Below, one piece after another: positions 1 to 11,052 of a stretch of 64,000 nucleotides of DNA. Within the stretch, counting starts at the first letter, position 1, and the number at the start of each line of letters is the position of its first letter. Source of the DNA: Nemania diffusa (Eukaryota; Ascomycota; Sordariomycetes; Xylariales; Xylariaceae); assembly GCA_038501195.1 (NCBI GenBank), contig JBBPUQ010000004.1, forward strand, positions 3,734,001-3,798,000, in the 5' to 3' direction. Under the pieces are notes generated by a model, which was not told the origin of the DNA, searched no databases, and was given only the letters and a program-made list of their open reading frames with translations. A program made the position numbers and the translations under genes.

Positions 1-2770
1 TATATTTATTATTTGTAATAAATTATTAAAATTAAAAATTTGTTTTTATTACTTTATTATTAATATTATTTTTATATTAATTTAGTATTAATTTTATATA
101 ATAATTATTAAACAATTTAATAAAAAATATATTATATTTATTATTAAAATTAATAATAAATTTTAATTTTAATAGTTTTTTATTATTATAATTTTTATTA
201 ATTTTAATTAATAAATGTTTAATATAAAAATATTAATTTATTTAAATTTTTTATTAAAAAAAAAAATTTTTTAATTAAGTAAACAATATATTATATAACT
301 AACAAAAAAAATTTTAACTTTATATTAATTTTTTTTTTATTGTATTTTTTTTTTTTTTTATTTTATTTATTTAATTTTTAATTAATTATAAACTTTTAAA
401 AATTTAGTTGCGCTTTTTTTTTTTTAAAATAATTTTTAATGTTTTATTTAGTTTTAATATATATGTTTATTTATTTATATTAATTTTTATTTTAATTAAT
501 TGTTTAAATATTTAACAAATGTTTTATAAATAACTTTAAAAACTTTTAACTTTTTAAATATTACAAAAATAAAATTTAATTATTTATAAATTTTTATATT
601 ATAAAAATTTATATATATATTATTAATTTATTTTTTTTGTAATATGTTTATAAAAATGCTATTATTATATTAAAATATTAAATTTATTAAAAACAATTAG
701 TTTAGTTTAAAAATTATTTTAATATATATTATAAAAAAAAAAGTTAAATTTATGTTTTAATTATATTAAAAGTTAATAATAGCTAATATATTTTTTGTTT
801 TAATTTTTATATTAATTTTTGTTTTAATTTTTTAGTTATATTTATAACAAACATTTTAAATAAATTGTTATTGCTTATAATTTTGTTTTTTTTTAAATTT
901 AATATAAAATAGTTATTTTTTTTTTGTTAAAATTAACTTTAACAAAAAAAAAAAAAATTTTTATAATAATTTTAATGTTAAAATTGTTAATTTTAATAAA
1001 TATGATTTAAATTATTGTTATTATTTTATTAAAAATTTTAAAGTTAAAAATATTTGCTTTTAAAGTTTTTAAAAATATTTATAAAATTTTATATATAATA
1101 TTATTTTTATTTTAATTTATTTTAAACGTTTGTTTTTATTAATTAAAAAATAAAAATCTGTTTATAATAAAACTTATAAAATATATATAATTTAATTAAA
1201 ATATAAATTAATATATAATTAATTATTATATAAATTATTTAGTTTAAATAATTTTAGTTTTTTATTTTTAATTTATATTATATTTATTAAAAAAAAATAA
1301 TAAACAATATATTTTATAGTTTAGTTTTATATATCGAAAAGTTTACTATTAATTTTTAAATTTTTTTATAACATTTATAAAAATATTAAATAGTTTTTAT
1401 TTGTTATATAAGTTAAAATTAATATATAAATTAATATAAATAATTAATTTAATAAAAATTAATTTATAATTTTTACTTTTTATAAAAATAAGTTTTATTT
1501 TTTATATTAAGTAATTTTTTTTATAAAATTAAAACTTTTTGCTTTTGCTTGTACTATTTTTATTTTTTAGTTTATAATATTTTATTAACTTAAAAACTTA
1601 ATTTAGCTACAAAAAAACTGCTTGTTTGTTTTAGCTTATTTAATTTTAATATTTTTAAGCTTTATATATTTTTTATAATAAAAAAATTAAACTTTTTTTA
1701 TGTTTTTATTAATAAACAATTTATTAATATTATAAAATAAAAATTTTTATTTTTTAAAACTATTACTATTTATATTTTGTTTTATTAACAATTTATATAA
1801 ATTATTTGTTTTTAAACTTTATTATTGTATTAATTTTTGTATTAATTTTATTTTACTTTTTTAATTATTAAATATTATAAATTTTTAAATATTACAAACT
1901 ATATTTTATAATTTTTTTTTAAAACATAAAAATATTTCTAACTTTTTATATTAATGTTTTAATTATTTTTAATATTTTATAAAAAATTTTTAGCTTTAAT
2001 TATTTTATTAAAAAGTTTAATATTAACAAAAATAAATATTTTTTTGTTTTTAGTAATAATTATTTTTAAAATAATAATATTTAATAGTTTTTTAACAACT
2101 TTAATTGTTTTTTTCGTTTTATTTGTAATTTAGCTAGTTTAGTTATTTTTTTGCTTTATTTTTTAAATTTTTTTTTAAAAATTTTTTTTGCTTTTAAAAC
2201 TAATTATTATAAATTTATAAAATTTAATTATTAAAATTTATTATATTATTTTTATTTATAAATTAAAATATAAATTAATATAAGTTTTAATTTATTATTA
2301 CTTTTAATTTATTTTAATATTTTTTATTATTAAGTTTTAAATTAACAACAGTATATTATTATATAAACTTTTTTATAAATTTTATATTTATTGTTTTTTT
2401 TTTAATTTTATAACTTAAAAATACTATTTATAAAATTTAAATATTAAATAGTTAATATATATAATAAAAACTTAATATAATTTATATTATATTTTTATAA
2501 TAATTTTAAATAATATAAATAAAATTAAATAATATTAATATATATAATTTTTTTTATATAATTAATATAACTTTTTTTTAATAGTTTTATATATTTTTTA
2601 CATTTTTACTTTTATTTTAACATTATTTTTTTTTTAAATTTTATATATAATAATATATTTGTTTAATACTTATTACTTAATTAATATAATAATTAAAACA
2701 TATATTTTTTTTAGTTATTATTTTTAATTTATTATTTTTATTATTTAACTTTGTTTTTAATATATACTAT
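1..2770. repeat. Extreme A+T-rich, gene-free block (RIP-type)
   Basis: Almost pure A and T; by eye G+C is only about 5-8 percent, spread thinly and with no long reading frame. Runs of A, T and TA dominate without a clear tandem period. In ascomycetes such blocks arise when repeat-induced point mutation converts C to T in duplicated DNA, and they often mark dead transposons, subtelomeres or centromere flanks. The change to normal composition near position 2770 is abrupt, which suggests the edge of an inserted element or of a heterochromatin domain. The original element is not recognisable. Confidence 0.85.
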
Positions 2771-2773
2771 TTT

Positions 2774-2876
2774 AAGTAAGCACTTAAGTAAGTGTTCAAT
2801 TTATTGAGCTCATGGGTTTACTTGAGCGCTCGCCAAGAACTCATGGGTACTTGGCGGGCGCCCATGGGTTGGGTTT
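2774..2876. repeat. Repeat with hairpin at the edge of the A+T block
   Basis: The first normal-composition DNA after the A+T block contains short nested repeats. A direct repeat of the type TTAAGTAAG occurs around 2771-2793. The heptamer CATGGGT occurs three times (near 2811, 2842 and 2872). A perfect inverted repeat CGCCAAG (2831-2837) / CTTGGCG (2850-2856) is separated by 12 bases. The packing of inverted and direct repeats at a composition boundary suggests an end of a transposable element, but no partner end lies in the window. Confidence 0.4.
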
Positions 2877-5175
2877 TGTCAAAGCTTAAATAAGGGGCAT
2901 ATTGAAAATGGCGTATCAAAGAATATGGTTAGTTTTATCTACCTCAACTGCTGCTTTGATGTTCTCTAGGGTAATAATTAGCTGTAGCTAACTTGTACTA
3001 ACAGTTCTTTAGGACACTGACATGGCTGCGAGAGAAGAGCCAGAGTCTTGCATGCCATGGTCTCACTGATAGAGAGTTCACCTTCACACACACGCTTACA
3101 CAACTTTCCCCCCTTACATAGAGTGTCTGAAATAGGAATTTCGAGCTCTAACTTGTGTCGGGATTGGTATAATGGCTAGTAGTACCTGCCTGTCCTACCG
3201 ATCATACATTTGGACGCATCTTGCCACACCGGTACTTGCAGTAGCAACTGCCTTTCTGCTGGGAAAACATTCGTGTAACATAGCAGAGGAGGCTTTGGGT
3301 GAATTGGCAGAATGATTGTCTACAACGATCATATCGACCTTTTTGATAACGCAAAAATTTCACAACTTCACAAGTGATGGTTCCTTTCTGTCTTGCTACT
3401 GGTGAAACCTATTACTTGAAACTGGTTCTTCCTTTGATTATAAGTGTCAAGTGACTGTAGCTTCTTTTTTTTTCTGCGTGAATAGAACATAGGAAGGAGA
3501 AAAATCCAAAGATACATTGATATGGGAAATATCAAGGCGAGTTATCTAAAATTATATTCGGATACCCTTTTGCTTTGAAGATTCAAATCGCGCTGGTTCA
3601 CAATCACATTAACCAAAGGATTAGGTTTAAGCCAACAGGGTAGATACACCCTACTGAGCAACCAACCTGCATATTGCAGTCCTCTAGTGACACGACTAGC
3701 TTGCCGATGGTTTCGAAACTATGGACAACTGCGTTATAGCACTTATATTCAGGTGTGGTAGGCCTGGCGAACACTTTTTATCCCAGAATACAATACTCTC
3801 AGTCTCAGAACGGGGTTGGATTTGCGGTTAATAAAGCTGTGCTTTGCAGAAAAGACTATTTGTCTCGGCCTGAAAAGTCATCGGTACGCTTAGATGCGCC
3901 TCTTGATAAGATATTGATTAATTATTTTAATATGTTGAGGAAACCCGCATACAGGCCTTGCCTCTCGGAACGCACGTATTTACTTTGCCCCTATGAATTA
4001 AGCTTGGGAGATTGTGCTTTCACCTCTCTTGGGAAATGCACCACTTAAGAATTGGGTTGAACATATTTAGATTAGTCTCTCTCAAAACAGAAAGATTACT
4101 ATTACGAAACTTATCTAGGCAGGTCATCTACTTCCTAAATAAAGATACTTAACTATAATTATATTATTTACGTAGAGTTGTGTGCTTTAGAGCAATTATG
4201 CCTGATGGATATTAACCAATGCACTAAAGTTTTGGTTGCCTTGGTAGTTAGCAGATTCACGACTACTTCAAAGTATGCATATCAAATTCCGAGCTACACA
4301 GCTAATTATTGGTAAAATATATCTTGCAATAAGGATTTAAACTAGCTTTTATATATTAGCAATATGTATTGCGGTTAAGTAGAAGCTGACTAGGCAAAAT
4401 CGTTGAAAACACATATAAAAACTAGCCCTGTCATACATGGAGCTGAGGGTGCGAGTACTATATGATCTGAACATCTTCCGAAGCCTTGTAGGATATGTAT
4501 TTATAGATAGACAAGGTATGAAGTCAGCGGCAGGGTTATAATGGATGCATAGCAATTCCAATGAATCCTTAATAGGCCGATTTAGGGTTTGGGGGATAGG
4601 TGAAGCGATCGTTTATTGGGGAGCGGGGAAATGGGCTGAGTGGTGAAGCCGTTTATTATCCGATATCACTTTCTCGGACAGCGAGTTCGTGTCACATCTA
4701 CCTGTTGGATGTGTAGAAATAGAGGCTTTTCTTATGTACCTGAAGAACCTCAGCTTGGCTCAGCTTGGCACCTTGCATGCAGTGGGTGGTAGTAATCCAC
4801 CTAAGTTTGACTAATGTCATCATACTCGACGACTTTATACTGTAAGCTCTATCATAGCCGAGCTAACCTGGGTGGAAGCGACTGAACGCAATCCTATCAG
4901 AATTCAGATACAATACACTAGATTCTGTCACATGAGTCGTTATGCAGCCGTTTGTTCGGGTAAAATTACTGCTTTGATGTCGAACTGGCATGTTGATGTG
5001 TCGAGAGAGTCCCAGTGGTAGACTAGGCGAGGGGTATAAAGACGATGGCTTTCCGACTGGGATATGAAAATTCAGGAATTGGATCTTTGAGATGCCATTG
5101 GATTCTGTACTCAGATACGCTAAATCCGAGAGATAACCAAGCAGTGAGCGTCAGCGAAAGCGTCATTTTTCTACC
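2877..5175. other. Intergenic, no gene recognised
   Basis: Moderately A+T-rich DNA with many stops in all frames. The longest open frame (3755-4048) has no recognisable family, signal or splice context. A short tRNA-Asp-like fragment near 3158-3200 is listed separately. The last 100 bases would hold the promoter of the secreted-protein gene at 5176. Confidence 0.6.
3158..3200 (+). other. tRNA-Asp-like fragment, degraded
   Basis: The stretch reads like the D arm and anticodon arm of a eukaryotic tRNA-Asp: GGTATAATGG followed by AGTA and then ACCTGCCTGTC, where GTC would be the anticodon. The expected variable region, the T arm with GGTTCGATTCC and a pairing acceptor stem do not follow. It is therefore either a degraded tRNA copy, the head of a tRNA-derived SINE, or a chance match. 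Confidence 0.25.
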
Positions 5176-5880
5176 ATGAACATTATATCACCTAGCTTCG
5201 GTTTGAAGCTGCTGGTAACAGCAGTGTTCCTGATTTTCAGAACGAGCGCTGGCTGTACTAATGAGAAGTAAATCTGCCCTGTCCTACCCATTTCATAGCG
5301 GAGATAAGATCTAATATAATCATGACGCCTTGAAAGAGAAAAAGACTGACGCTTCATTTACCACTCAAGCTGCCTCCGTGCTGAAAGGTCTACATTGCCT
5401 CCAGCTACTTGCCCTGCGCCGACTGCACCCAACGTCATAGCGAACGGGGATTTCGAGTGCGGATTTGCGCCCTGGACGGTCCAAATTCCCGACCCTGCGG
5501 CCAACTACTATATCGGGACGCCCGGGTACCTCGGCAACTTCTCGTTCCAGGTGCATTTTACGCCGCCAGCGATCAGCACAGAGTATGGGGTGTCGGCCCG
5601 TATCATCACCGCACCGGCGGCCGTACAGCCCAACGTGCCCTACCAGCTGGTCTTCTGGACTTGGTTCGACAACGGTGACGCTGGCTTCATCGGGGTCATG
5701 ATCAATGATGTGGCCGTGTATACCATAGACGCGAGGGACCACGGTTACGGCGGCCCTTTCACGAGCAACATTGTCAATTATACGCCTACGAACGACACCG
5801 TCACCATCAAGTTCGAGTTCCTTTTTGGCCACGTGGCTAGCTGGGATCGTATTGATAGTGTCACTTTCTCGCCGGCCTAG
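5176..5880 (+). CDS. Small secreted protein with carbohydrate-binding-like domain
   Basis: Two-exon gene of about 200 residues. Exon 1 (5176-5267) starts at an ATG and encodes a textbook signal peptide (MNIISPSFGLKLLVTAVFL...) ending near an SAGC cleavage region. A 102-bp intron follows (GTAAAT donor, CTGAC branch site, CAAG acceptor at 5368-5369), and exon 2 is 5370-5880 in the correct frame. The mature part opens with a Cys/Pro/Ala linker and then NVIANGDFECG, the hallmark start of fungal CenC-type (CBM4/9, galactose-binding-like jelly-roll) domains, and ends with WDRIDSVTF, also typical of that fold. It is probably a cell-wall or extracellular polysaccharide-binding protein; no catalytic domain is present. 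It is the first gene beside the A+T block, as is common for effector-like genes. The fold call is by pattern, and the ligand is unknown. Confidence 0.7.
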
Positions 5881-6669
5881 TGATCGAGCTGTTAGTAGAG
5901 CAGATGTTTAGTTGTAAGGCTGGCAATTCCAAAACTTAATGTGTGTGGGATAATCGGAAATACCGGTATTGATAGAAGCCTCCACTCTTAAACATAGTTT
6001 ATATACTACTCGTCATATTAATAAATTTTGATAGGGGGGTGATTTATTATTGAATGAATAGAGAGACCGTTGTAGCTAGGTAGATGAATAGTAAAAGGCT
6101 CAAAAGATCCATTAATCGATTCCTTACCCTCCTCATTACTTTAGGGGACTAGAGACTCATAATTTTAGCCTAGCCAGCTAAAACCCCTATCCTAAACCCA
6201 GCATTGATACATCAAGACCCTCACGGAGCCCCTTTATTTTTAGTGTAATCAATGATAGATCAGTTGAATCAAGGCCCCTAGAAACAGGGTTAGAAGCTCT
6301 TACTTATGTGAGGTGTCTGAGCTATGTCAAGATCACAATAAGTATTGCAAACCCTCCTGTCTCACGACTATTGTATGGCTAAGCTGCAGTTTTCGGCATC
6401 GGATTGACACGTCTAAGCTAATAAAAAGGATGTATATAAGTCTCTTATATTTGATAGAAAGATAATTGTCTCTGAGAGAGAATGAAATTGACGAGATATT
6501 AGGCTTAGGTTCTCATCTAGAAAGGTAGCCATACTCAGTCTATAACTTAGATTGCCCCATTAACTATTTCACTACTTACGTGAACAACATCAACAAGACT
6601 ATTTTCTAACAAATTAATTTATATCATGACAGACCTTTACTCCAGTTACAAAGATAGCTCACTGCGATT
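5881..6669. other. Intergenic, no gene seen
   Basis: No sizeable open frame or structural RNA is visible. It contains the 3' flank of the secreted-protein gene and the former promoter of the decayed gene at 6670. Confidence 0.6.
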
Positions 6670-7069
6670 ATGTTGGTCCCCAAAATTCTCACCCTTATTG
6701 CGGTTATAGAAGCCCTCTCTGCTTCTGCTTTGCCTCCCAACGGCACTGTCGACTACGTAGCTTAATCGAACCACTGGGGCATGTTATGTGACGACATTGA
6801 CTGTTCTTAGAACTGCGGCCGGCCTGCACAGGTCTCCAACGCCAGCTGTTTCAACTAAGCCGGTCGTCGGTCGATTCGGTTCTATGGTAGGTAGACGCGG
6901 AGACTGCTTGCTTGTAGAGTCTTCCGATGGCGATTACCCCTGCAAAGAAAAGAGTACTACAGTTCCTAGGGATATTAAGTACTGGGACGCTTTGCTTTGC
7001 TGGGATGCTGGGTTGTTTTGCTTTATTGCTGGACGCTGCGACAACGACAGGCATTTATGTTTCTCATAA
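6670..7069 (+). pseudogene. Decayed small secreted cysteine-rich protein
   Basis: Starting at the ATG at 6670 the frame encodes a clean signal peptide (MLVPKILTLIAVIEALSASA) followed by a cysteine-rich segment (WGMLCDDIDCS, NCGRPAQVSNASC), interrupted by in-frame TAA and TAG stops. A frame change near 6880 then continues the same kind of protein (GDCLLVESSDGDYPC, later FCFIAGRCDNDRHLC) to a stop at 7067-7069. Stop codons where CAA or CAG would restore glutamine are compatible with C-to-T mutation. Spacing of cysteines and the NCG, CLLVE and FxFIAGxC blocks resemble small secreted proteins of plant- or insect-associated ascomycetes. That family match is from memory and tentative. An intron of about 54 bp removing the first stop cannot be fully excluded, but it would delete a conserved block. 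Confidence 0.5.
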
Positions 7070-8976
7070 CAGAATGAAGTTGCGATTCTAGCAGCCAAAA
7101 CAAGCTCAGGATATCTGGGGTTGAAAACAAGGTCGAGTCATTTGGTTTCATTACTCACTTTTCTCTAAAAAAACCTTCTGTGGTAATTTACACGTCAGTA
7201 GCATACATTTAGCTGTTAGTTAAAAAGTAGGACTCGGCCTATGTCTACAACCACTACTCAATTATTCGACGAGTATGTATACAATTCTCTTTTAACAATT
7301 TGACAACAGCTTTCCTTAGAAAGTAAGGTCATCTCCAAGCTTGTCATTGATTGTGGCTGTAAAACTATCTACGCTTGAATAGGGGTTTACATTAGCCTAT
7401 TCCTTGTGCAACCGGTATTAATGGGTAAGAAAACTAAGTACTTCTGCTTATAAGTGTTTGTCCTTAATTTATTTGAGAATTATATATTTATTAAGATGAT
7501 GTTTACTTTAGGAAACTTTACTCGAGAGTAAATATTCGTTTCCATAGCGTGGATGAAACCTGATTAGTATAACTTACGAACTTATTATGTCGACTTGGAT
7601 AATTTGTTTTAACGTTAGATGCTTTTACGGAATTATGTTCGCTGCCTATTAACACTCGGCCATTTGAAGATAATTAAGTCTAGGATAGATTTAATACCAC
7701 CTGTGAGGAGTTGAATAACCGCTCAGCTCAACTCCGACCCCTCATCGATAGCTAGAACAAGATGTGGCAAGTTTCGTGCCCCCTTTGACCATGTATGAGT
7801 CACACGCAATCTCATCATCCACTTTCTATGCATATAGAGATAAGTCAGGTGAATGCTATAATTTATACCTCAGCTACGGGTTAACTATATATCTCGAGTT
7901 CAATAATCGCGGTATTATAATGCAAGAAAACTGCACTGTATCTCAACCTATCGCTACTACTCTAAAATGCCTGGTGAGGAAGACATGATTAAGTTGCAAC
8001 TTTAGTAACATAGTGCCGCACCATTGTTGCGGTCAATTCATAAACAATAGAAACGAAGGGGGAAGAATAGTGGTATATTTTCGACTTCAAAACCGAGGGA
8101 GCCGTCTCACAAGTAAAAGATCACGGGACTGATGAGTCTTGATCAGCAAATAAGCACCACGAATAAGCGACGGCGAAGAAACCGGCGCCACGAAATTGTC
8201 CGATCGCCAGTCTTCCCATAGAAGCGAACAATGGCAGGAATCTAAGTGAAACCTCGTGAAACCAACTCGCCTAATGAGCGATTTTCAACACAGCACCGGG
8301 ACCTCCCCGTCTTTGGGGGCCTTAAAAAAAGGCAGATGACCCAGGAGACACGGGCGAATGGCTGGGAGGCAAATTATATCCGACTGCCTATATATGTGTG
8401 TGCATGGTACCATGCATACTGTACGTCCGCTGACACCGAGCCGAGCTCGCCATCAGCAGGCTGTCAGACGCCCACCCCCCTAACGATCGCCCTAAAGCCC
8501 GTCTCTACGGGGCATGCCGCATGAGGCTGTGAAAGCCTGCTTGCCTAGTCGCATCCTACATTGATTCAGGCGGCGGTTAGGGAGGTAAGCGCTGCTGCTT
8601 GGCTGCAACGCTGACCTACATAGACTCAGACGTAGAATCCCATCGCGAGGAGTATAACCGCCACCAAGCATACGTCGGGAACAAATGGAAAAATTCCTTC
8701 CGGAGATGACATGTGAGGCTTGCGAGAACAGCCAAACCTCTGTTGGTCTGCTCGTTGTACTTGTGTGAGTGAGACTGAGGGGTAATACCATGGATATGGA
8801 ACTCAGGTATAAAGAGGAGGCTGAGTCTTGCCAAGCGGGTGTCAATCCAGGTTCCCTCCTGAGCTCCCATTTGAACTCTCGCCCGACTACCGTGTATCTA
8901 TGTGTTTGTAAATTTACGTGACTACTCGCATCTCTATTATCACTGTGCAGATATCTCGTGGAATTAGCGAATCATC
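7070..8976. other. Intergenic, no gene recognised
   Basis: Several open frames of 70-120 codons occur on both strands (for example 7764-7988 and 8492-8845 minus) but overlap each other, lack family resemblance and have no matching splice structure. No RNA gene was recognised. Confidence 0.55.
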
Positions 8977-9495
8977 ATGCCACCTCTTAACTCGCAACCT
9001 AAGCACAGATCTTCCTCGACGAGAACGTCATTACCGAGTGCGCCGCATATTCAATCAGAGCGGCACACTCGGTTCTCATCACCCGCGTCGCTATCGCCAG
9101 AACTGGCACCGAGAGGCAAAACACGGACTGCACCCACGCCCTCTGTTTATAACGCTCGAGGTTCTCCTGAGCGACGCGCGAACAGTGCCGTGGTGCAGTC
9201 TAGACGGCCGCAACAGGAGAAGACAGAGCGCATGAGCCAGACACGGCCGGCAGAATCACAGCATCGTTCCCACAGCCCGAGGACCGGATTGAGTGACCAA
9301 AGACATCCATTGCCGGCGATGAGAACAAATGATATATTGAAACATCCCCGTCTGCGGGAAGTCACCGGCCTACTCCCGAGGAAGCTCAGCCATTTACGAG
9401 ATGTTGAAATACCTCCTGACGAATTATATCGGTTGAGGTGGGCCATGAATTTACCTGAGCCATTTCCTTCAAAGCGACCACGGGGTAACTTTTAG
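8977..9495 (+). CDS. Hypothetical Ser/Pro/Arg-rich protein
   Basis: Single open frame of 172 codons beginning ATG-CCA-CCT. About the first 110 residues are low-complexity (Ser, Pro, Arg, His, Gln). The last 55 residues look more structured, with alternating leucine, arginine and proline (ILKHPRLREVTGLLPRKLSH, later PPDELYRLRWAMNLPEPF). There is no signal peptide, membrane segment or known domain. Basic composition would fit a nuclear or nucleic-acid-binding protein, but that is only inference. Overlapping frames on both strands make it possible that this is a chance ORF or the last exon of a decayed gene. Confidence 0.35.
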   Translation: MPPLNSQPKHRSSSTRTSLPSAPHIQSERHTRFSSPASLSPELAPRGKTRTAPTPSVYNARGSPERRANSAVVQSRRPQQEKTERMSQTRPAESQHRSHSPRTGLSDQRHPLPAMRTNDILKHPRLREVTGLLPRKLSHLRDVEIPPDELYRLRWAMNLPEPFPSKRPRGNF

Positions 9496-9840
9496 ATAGC
9501 TCTAACAGTTTCGGATGAAGAGGGCATGGGGCTCTTAACTAGGGAAGAAGAGAGTAAATACTCCACTCAACAATGCCGCCTACAACAGGAATTGGAACGA
9601 AAGTTTTCAAAGGAATCTACACTCAATTGTTGTTCTATCTCATGACTGGAGGCCGTTTCGTTCGTTAACCTTGTCCCCCATACGCCAAAAACATCATGCT
9701 ATGCAGTATCCTGTGCCCAACAGAATGGGATGATAAAATGGGAAATTACCGAATGACAACTATATACAAGAGGGAAGGAGTTAAATAAGGACATAGGGTA
9801 AATTTTGGTACACCATTACGACAGAGCGAGCGAAGGCGAA

Positions 9841-11052
9841 TTAATGCACCATCGACTTGCCTATCTCGCTCGCCCAGTCTTTCGCTCGCTCGAACCCGTT
9901 CGTGTGGAATTGATAGTCGAATAGGGCTTGGCGCACCTCCTCTGGGGAGTTTAGCACGAAAGGACCATACTGCACAACCTTTTGGTCGAGGATCTGTCCG
10001 GCGATGAGCACGAACCGTGCATTCGAGGTGGCATTTTCGGGCACCTCGACATTAATCACGTCACCATCGACCTCGAACACGCAGTTGTGGTACTGCTCGA
10101 CAGTGCGCTTGGCGCTACCCGACCCGAAGATAGCCGAACCCTCGAGCTGGTACGAGAACGCATTCCAGCCGGCGGGCAAAGGCTGGGCCAGCTTTCCACC
10201 AGGCTTAACATCAATATCCAAAATCCAGACTGGGGTATAGGCGAGGTCCTTGACGCTGTCGACGCCTCCTGACTGCCCTGAAATAACCTTGACGTGTACC
10301 TTTTCGTCGATGTCTACCTGCGGGATCTCCTTCGCCCGCAGATCTCGGTATCGTGGTTCGCAGGTCTTCAGGTTAGCGGGCAAATCGACCCATAACTGCA
10401 GGCCCACATTGGCGCTTCCATCAGGGTTCTGGCGCGGCATCTCGGCGTGCATGATGCCTCGGCCAGCCGTCATGAATTGTAGGTCGCCAGCCTCGATCGT
10501 TCCCGCGTTTCCGGCAAAGTCTTCGTGGTCGACGCCGCCAGTTAGTAAATAGGTTATACTAAGAATCCAAATGTGTTAGCATATCTTGGTTTAATCAGAA
10601 CCGTGTTTTATGGCGAGGACTCACGTCTCTTGTCCGCGATGAGGATGGTCGGGGAAGCCGGCACCTGGCTTGATGCTGAAGTGATCGAGCATCAAGAACG
10701 GCGAGAAGTTACGCAGCTGTGGTGTCCCTATAGATCGACGGACGCGGGCACCAGCGCCCTCAGACTGCTCGACGGCAAGGAAAACCTTGCGGATAGCACG
10801 TGGGACGGACATCTCGGTTGCAATTAGCTGTTCGGGTGGGTTGTAGAACGGGGAGTCGGACGTGGCGGCTGCAGTAGAAGACTCGATGTCACTAGCACTG
10901 GTGCTCAACACAGCTGTGTCTCTCAGGATGTGGTTCAGTTGCTTGGTGATGCTGTCGATGCCAGCTGTGGCTAGGTCGATGACTTGATCGCGATATACGA
11001 AAATAGACACAACAGCTACGAGGATGGAGATGGAGAGCGAAAGGAAGCGCAT
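9841..11052 (-). CDS. Pirin family protein, membrane-anchored
   Basis: Two exons: 11052-10625 and 10558-9841, with a 66-bp intron (GTGAGT donor, TTAG acceptor), giving 381 residues. Residues 80-381 match pirin: a bicupin with the HPHRG block (H136, H138) and MTAGRGIMHAEMP (H180, E182). These four residues correspond to the metal ligands His56, His58, His101 and Glu103 of human pirin, so an Fe-binding N-terminal cupin looks intact. Pirins are cupin-fold proteins with quercetinase activity in some members and redox-linked regulatory roles in others. The N-terminus is unusual: residues 4-20 form a hydrophobic helix (LSLSISILVAVVSIFVY), followed by about 55 residues rich in Ser, Thr and Ala. A signal anchor or organelle targeting is likely, whereas classic pirins are cytosolic or nuclear and start directly at the cupin. 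Confidence 0.9.

Noticed and set aside
1..2770. Mitochondrial DNA insertion as explanation of the A+T block
   Set aside because: No recognisable mitochondrial gene, tRNA or GC cluster is present; G and C are too rare even for fungal mtDNA coding segments.
3755..4048. 97-codon plus-strand frame
   Set aside because: No family resemblance, no promoter or splice logic, in decayed A+T-leaning DNA.
5365..5832. 155-codon frame on the minus strand opposite the secreted-protein gene
   Set aside because: It is the antisense shadow of a GC-rich coding exon; no signal, domain or splice context of its own.
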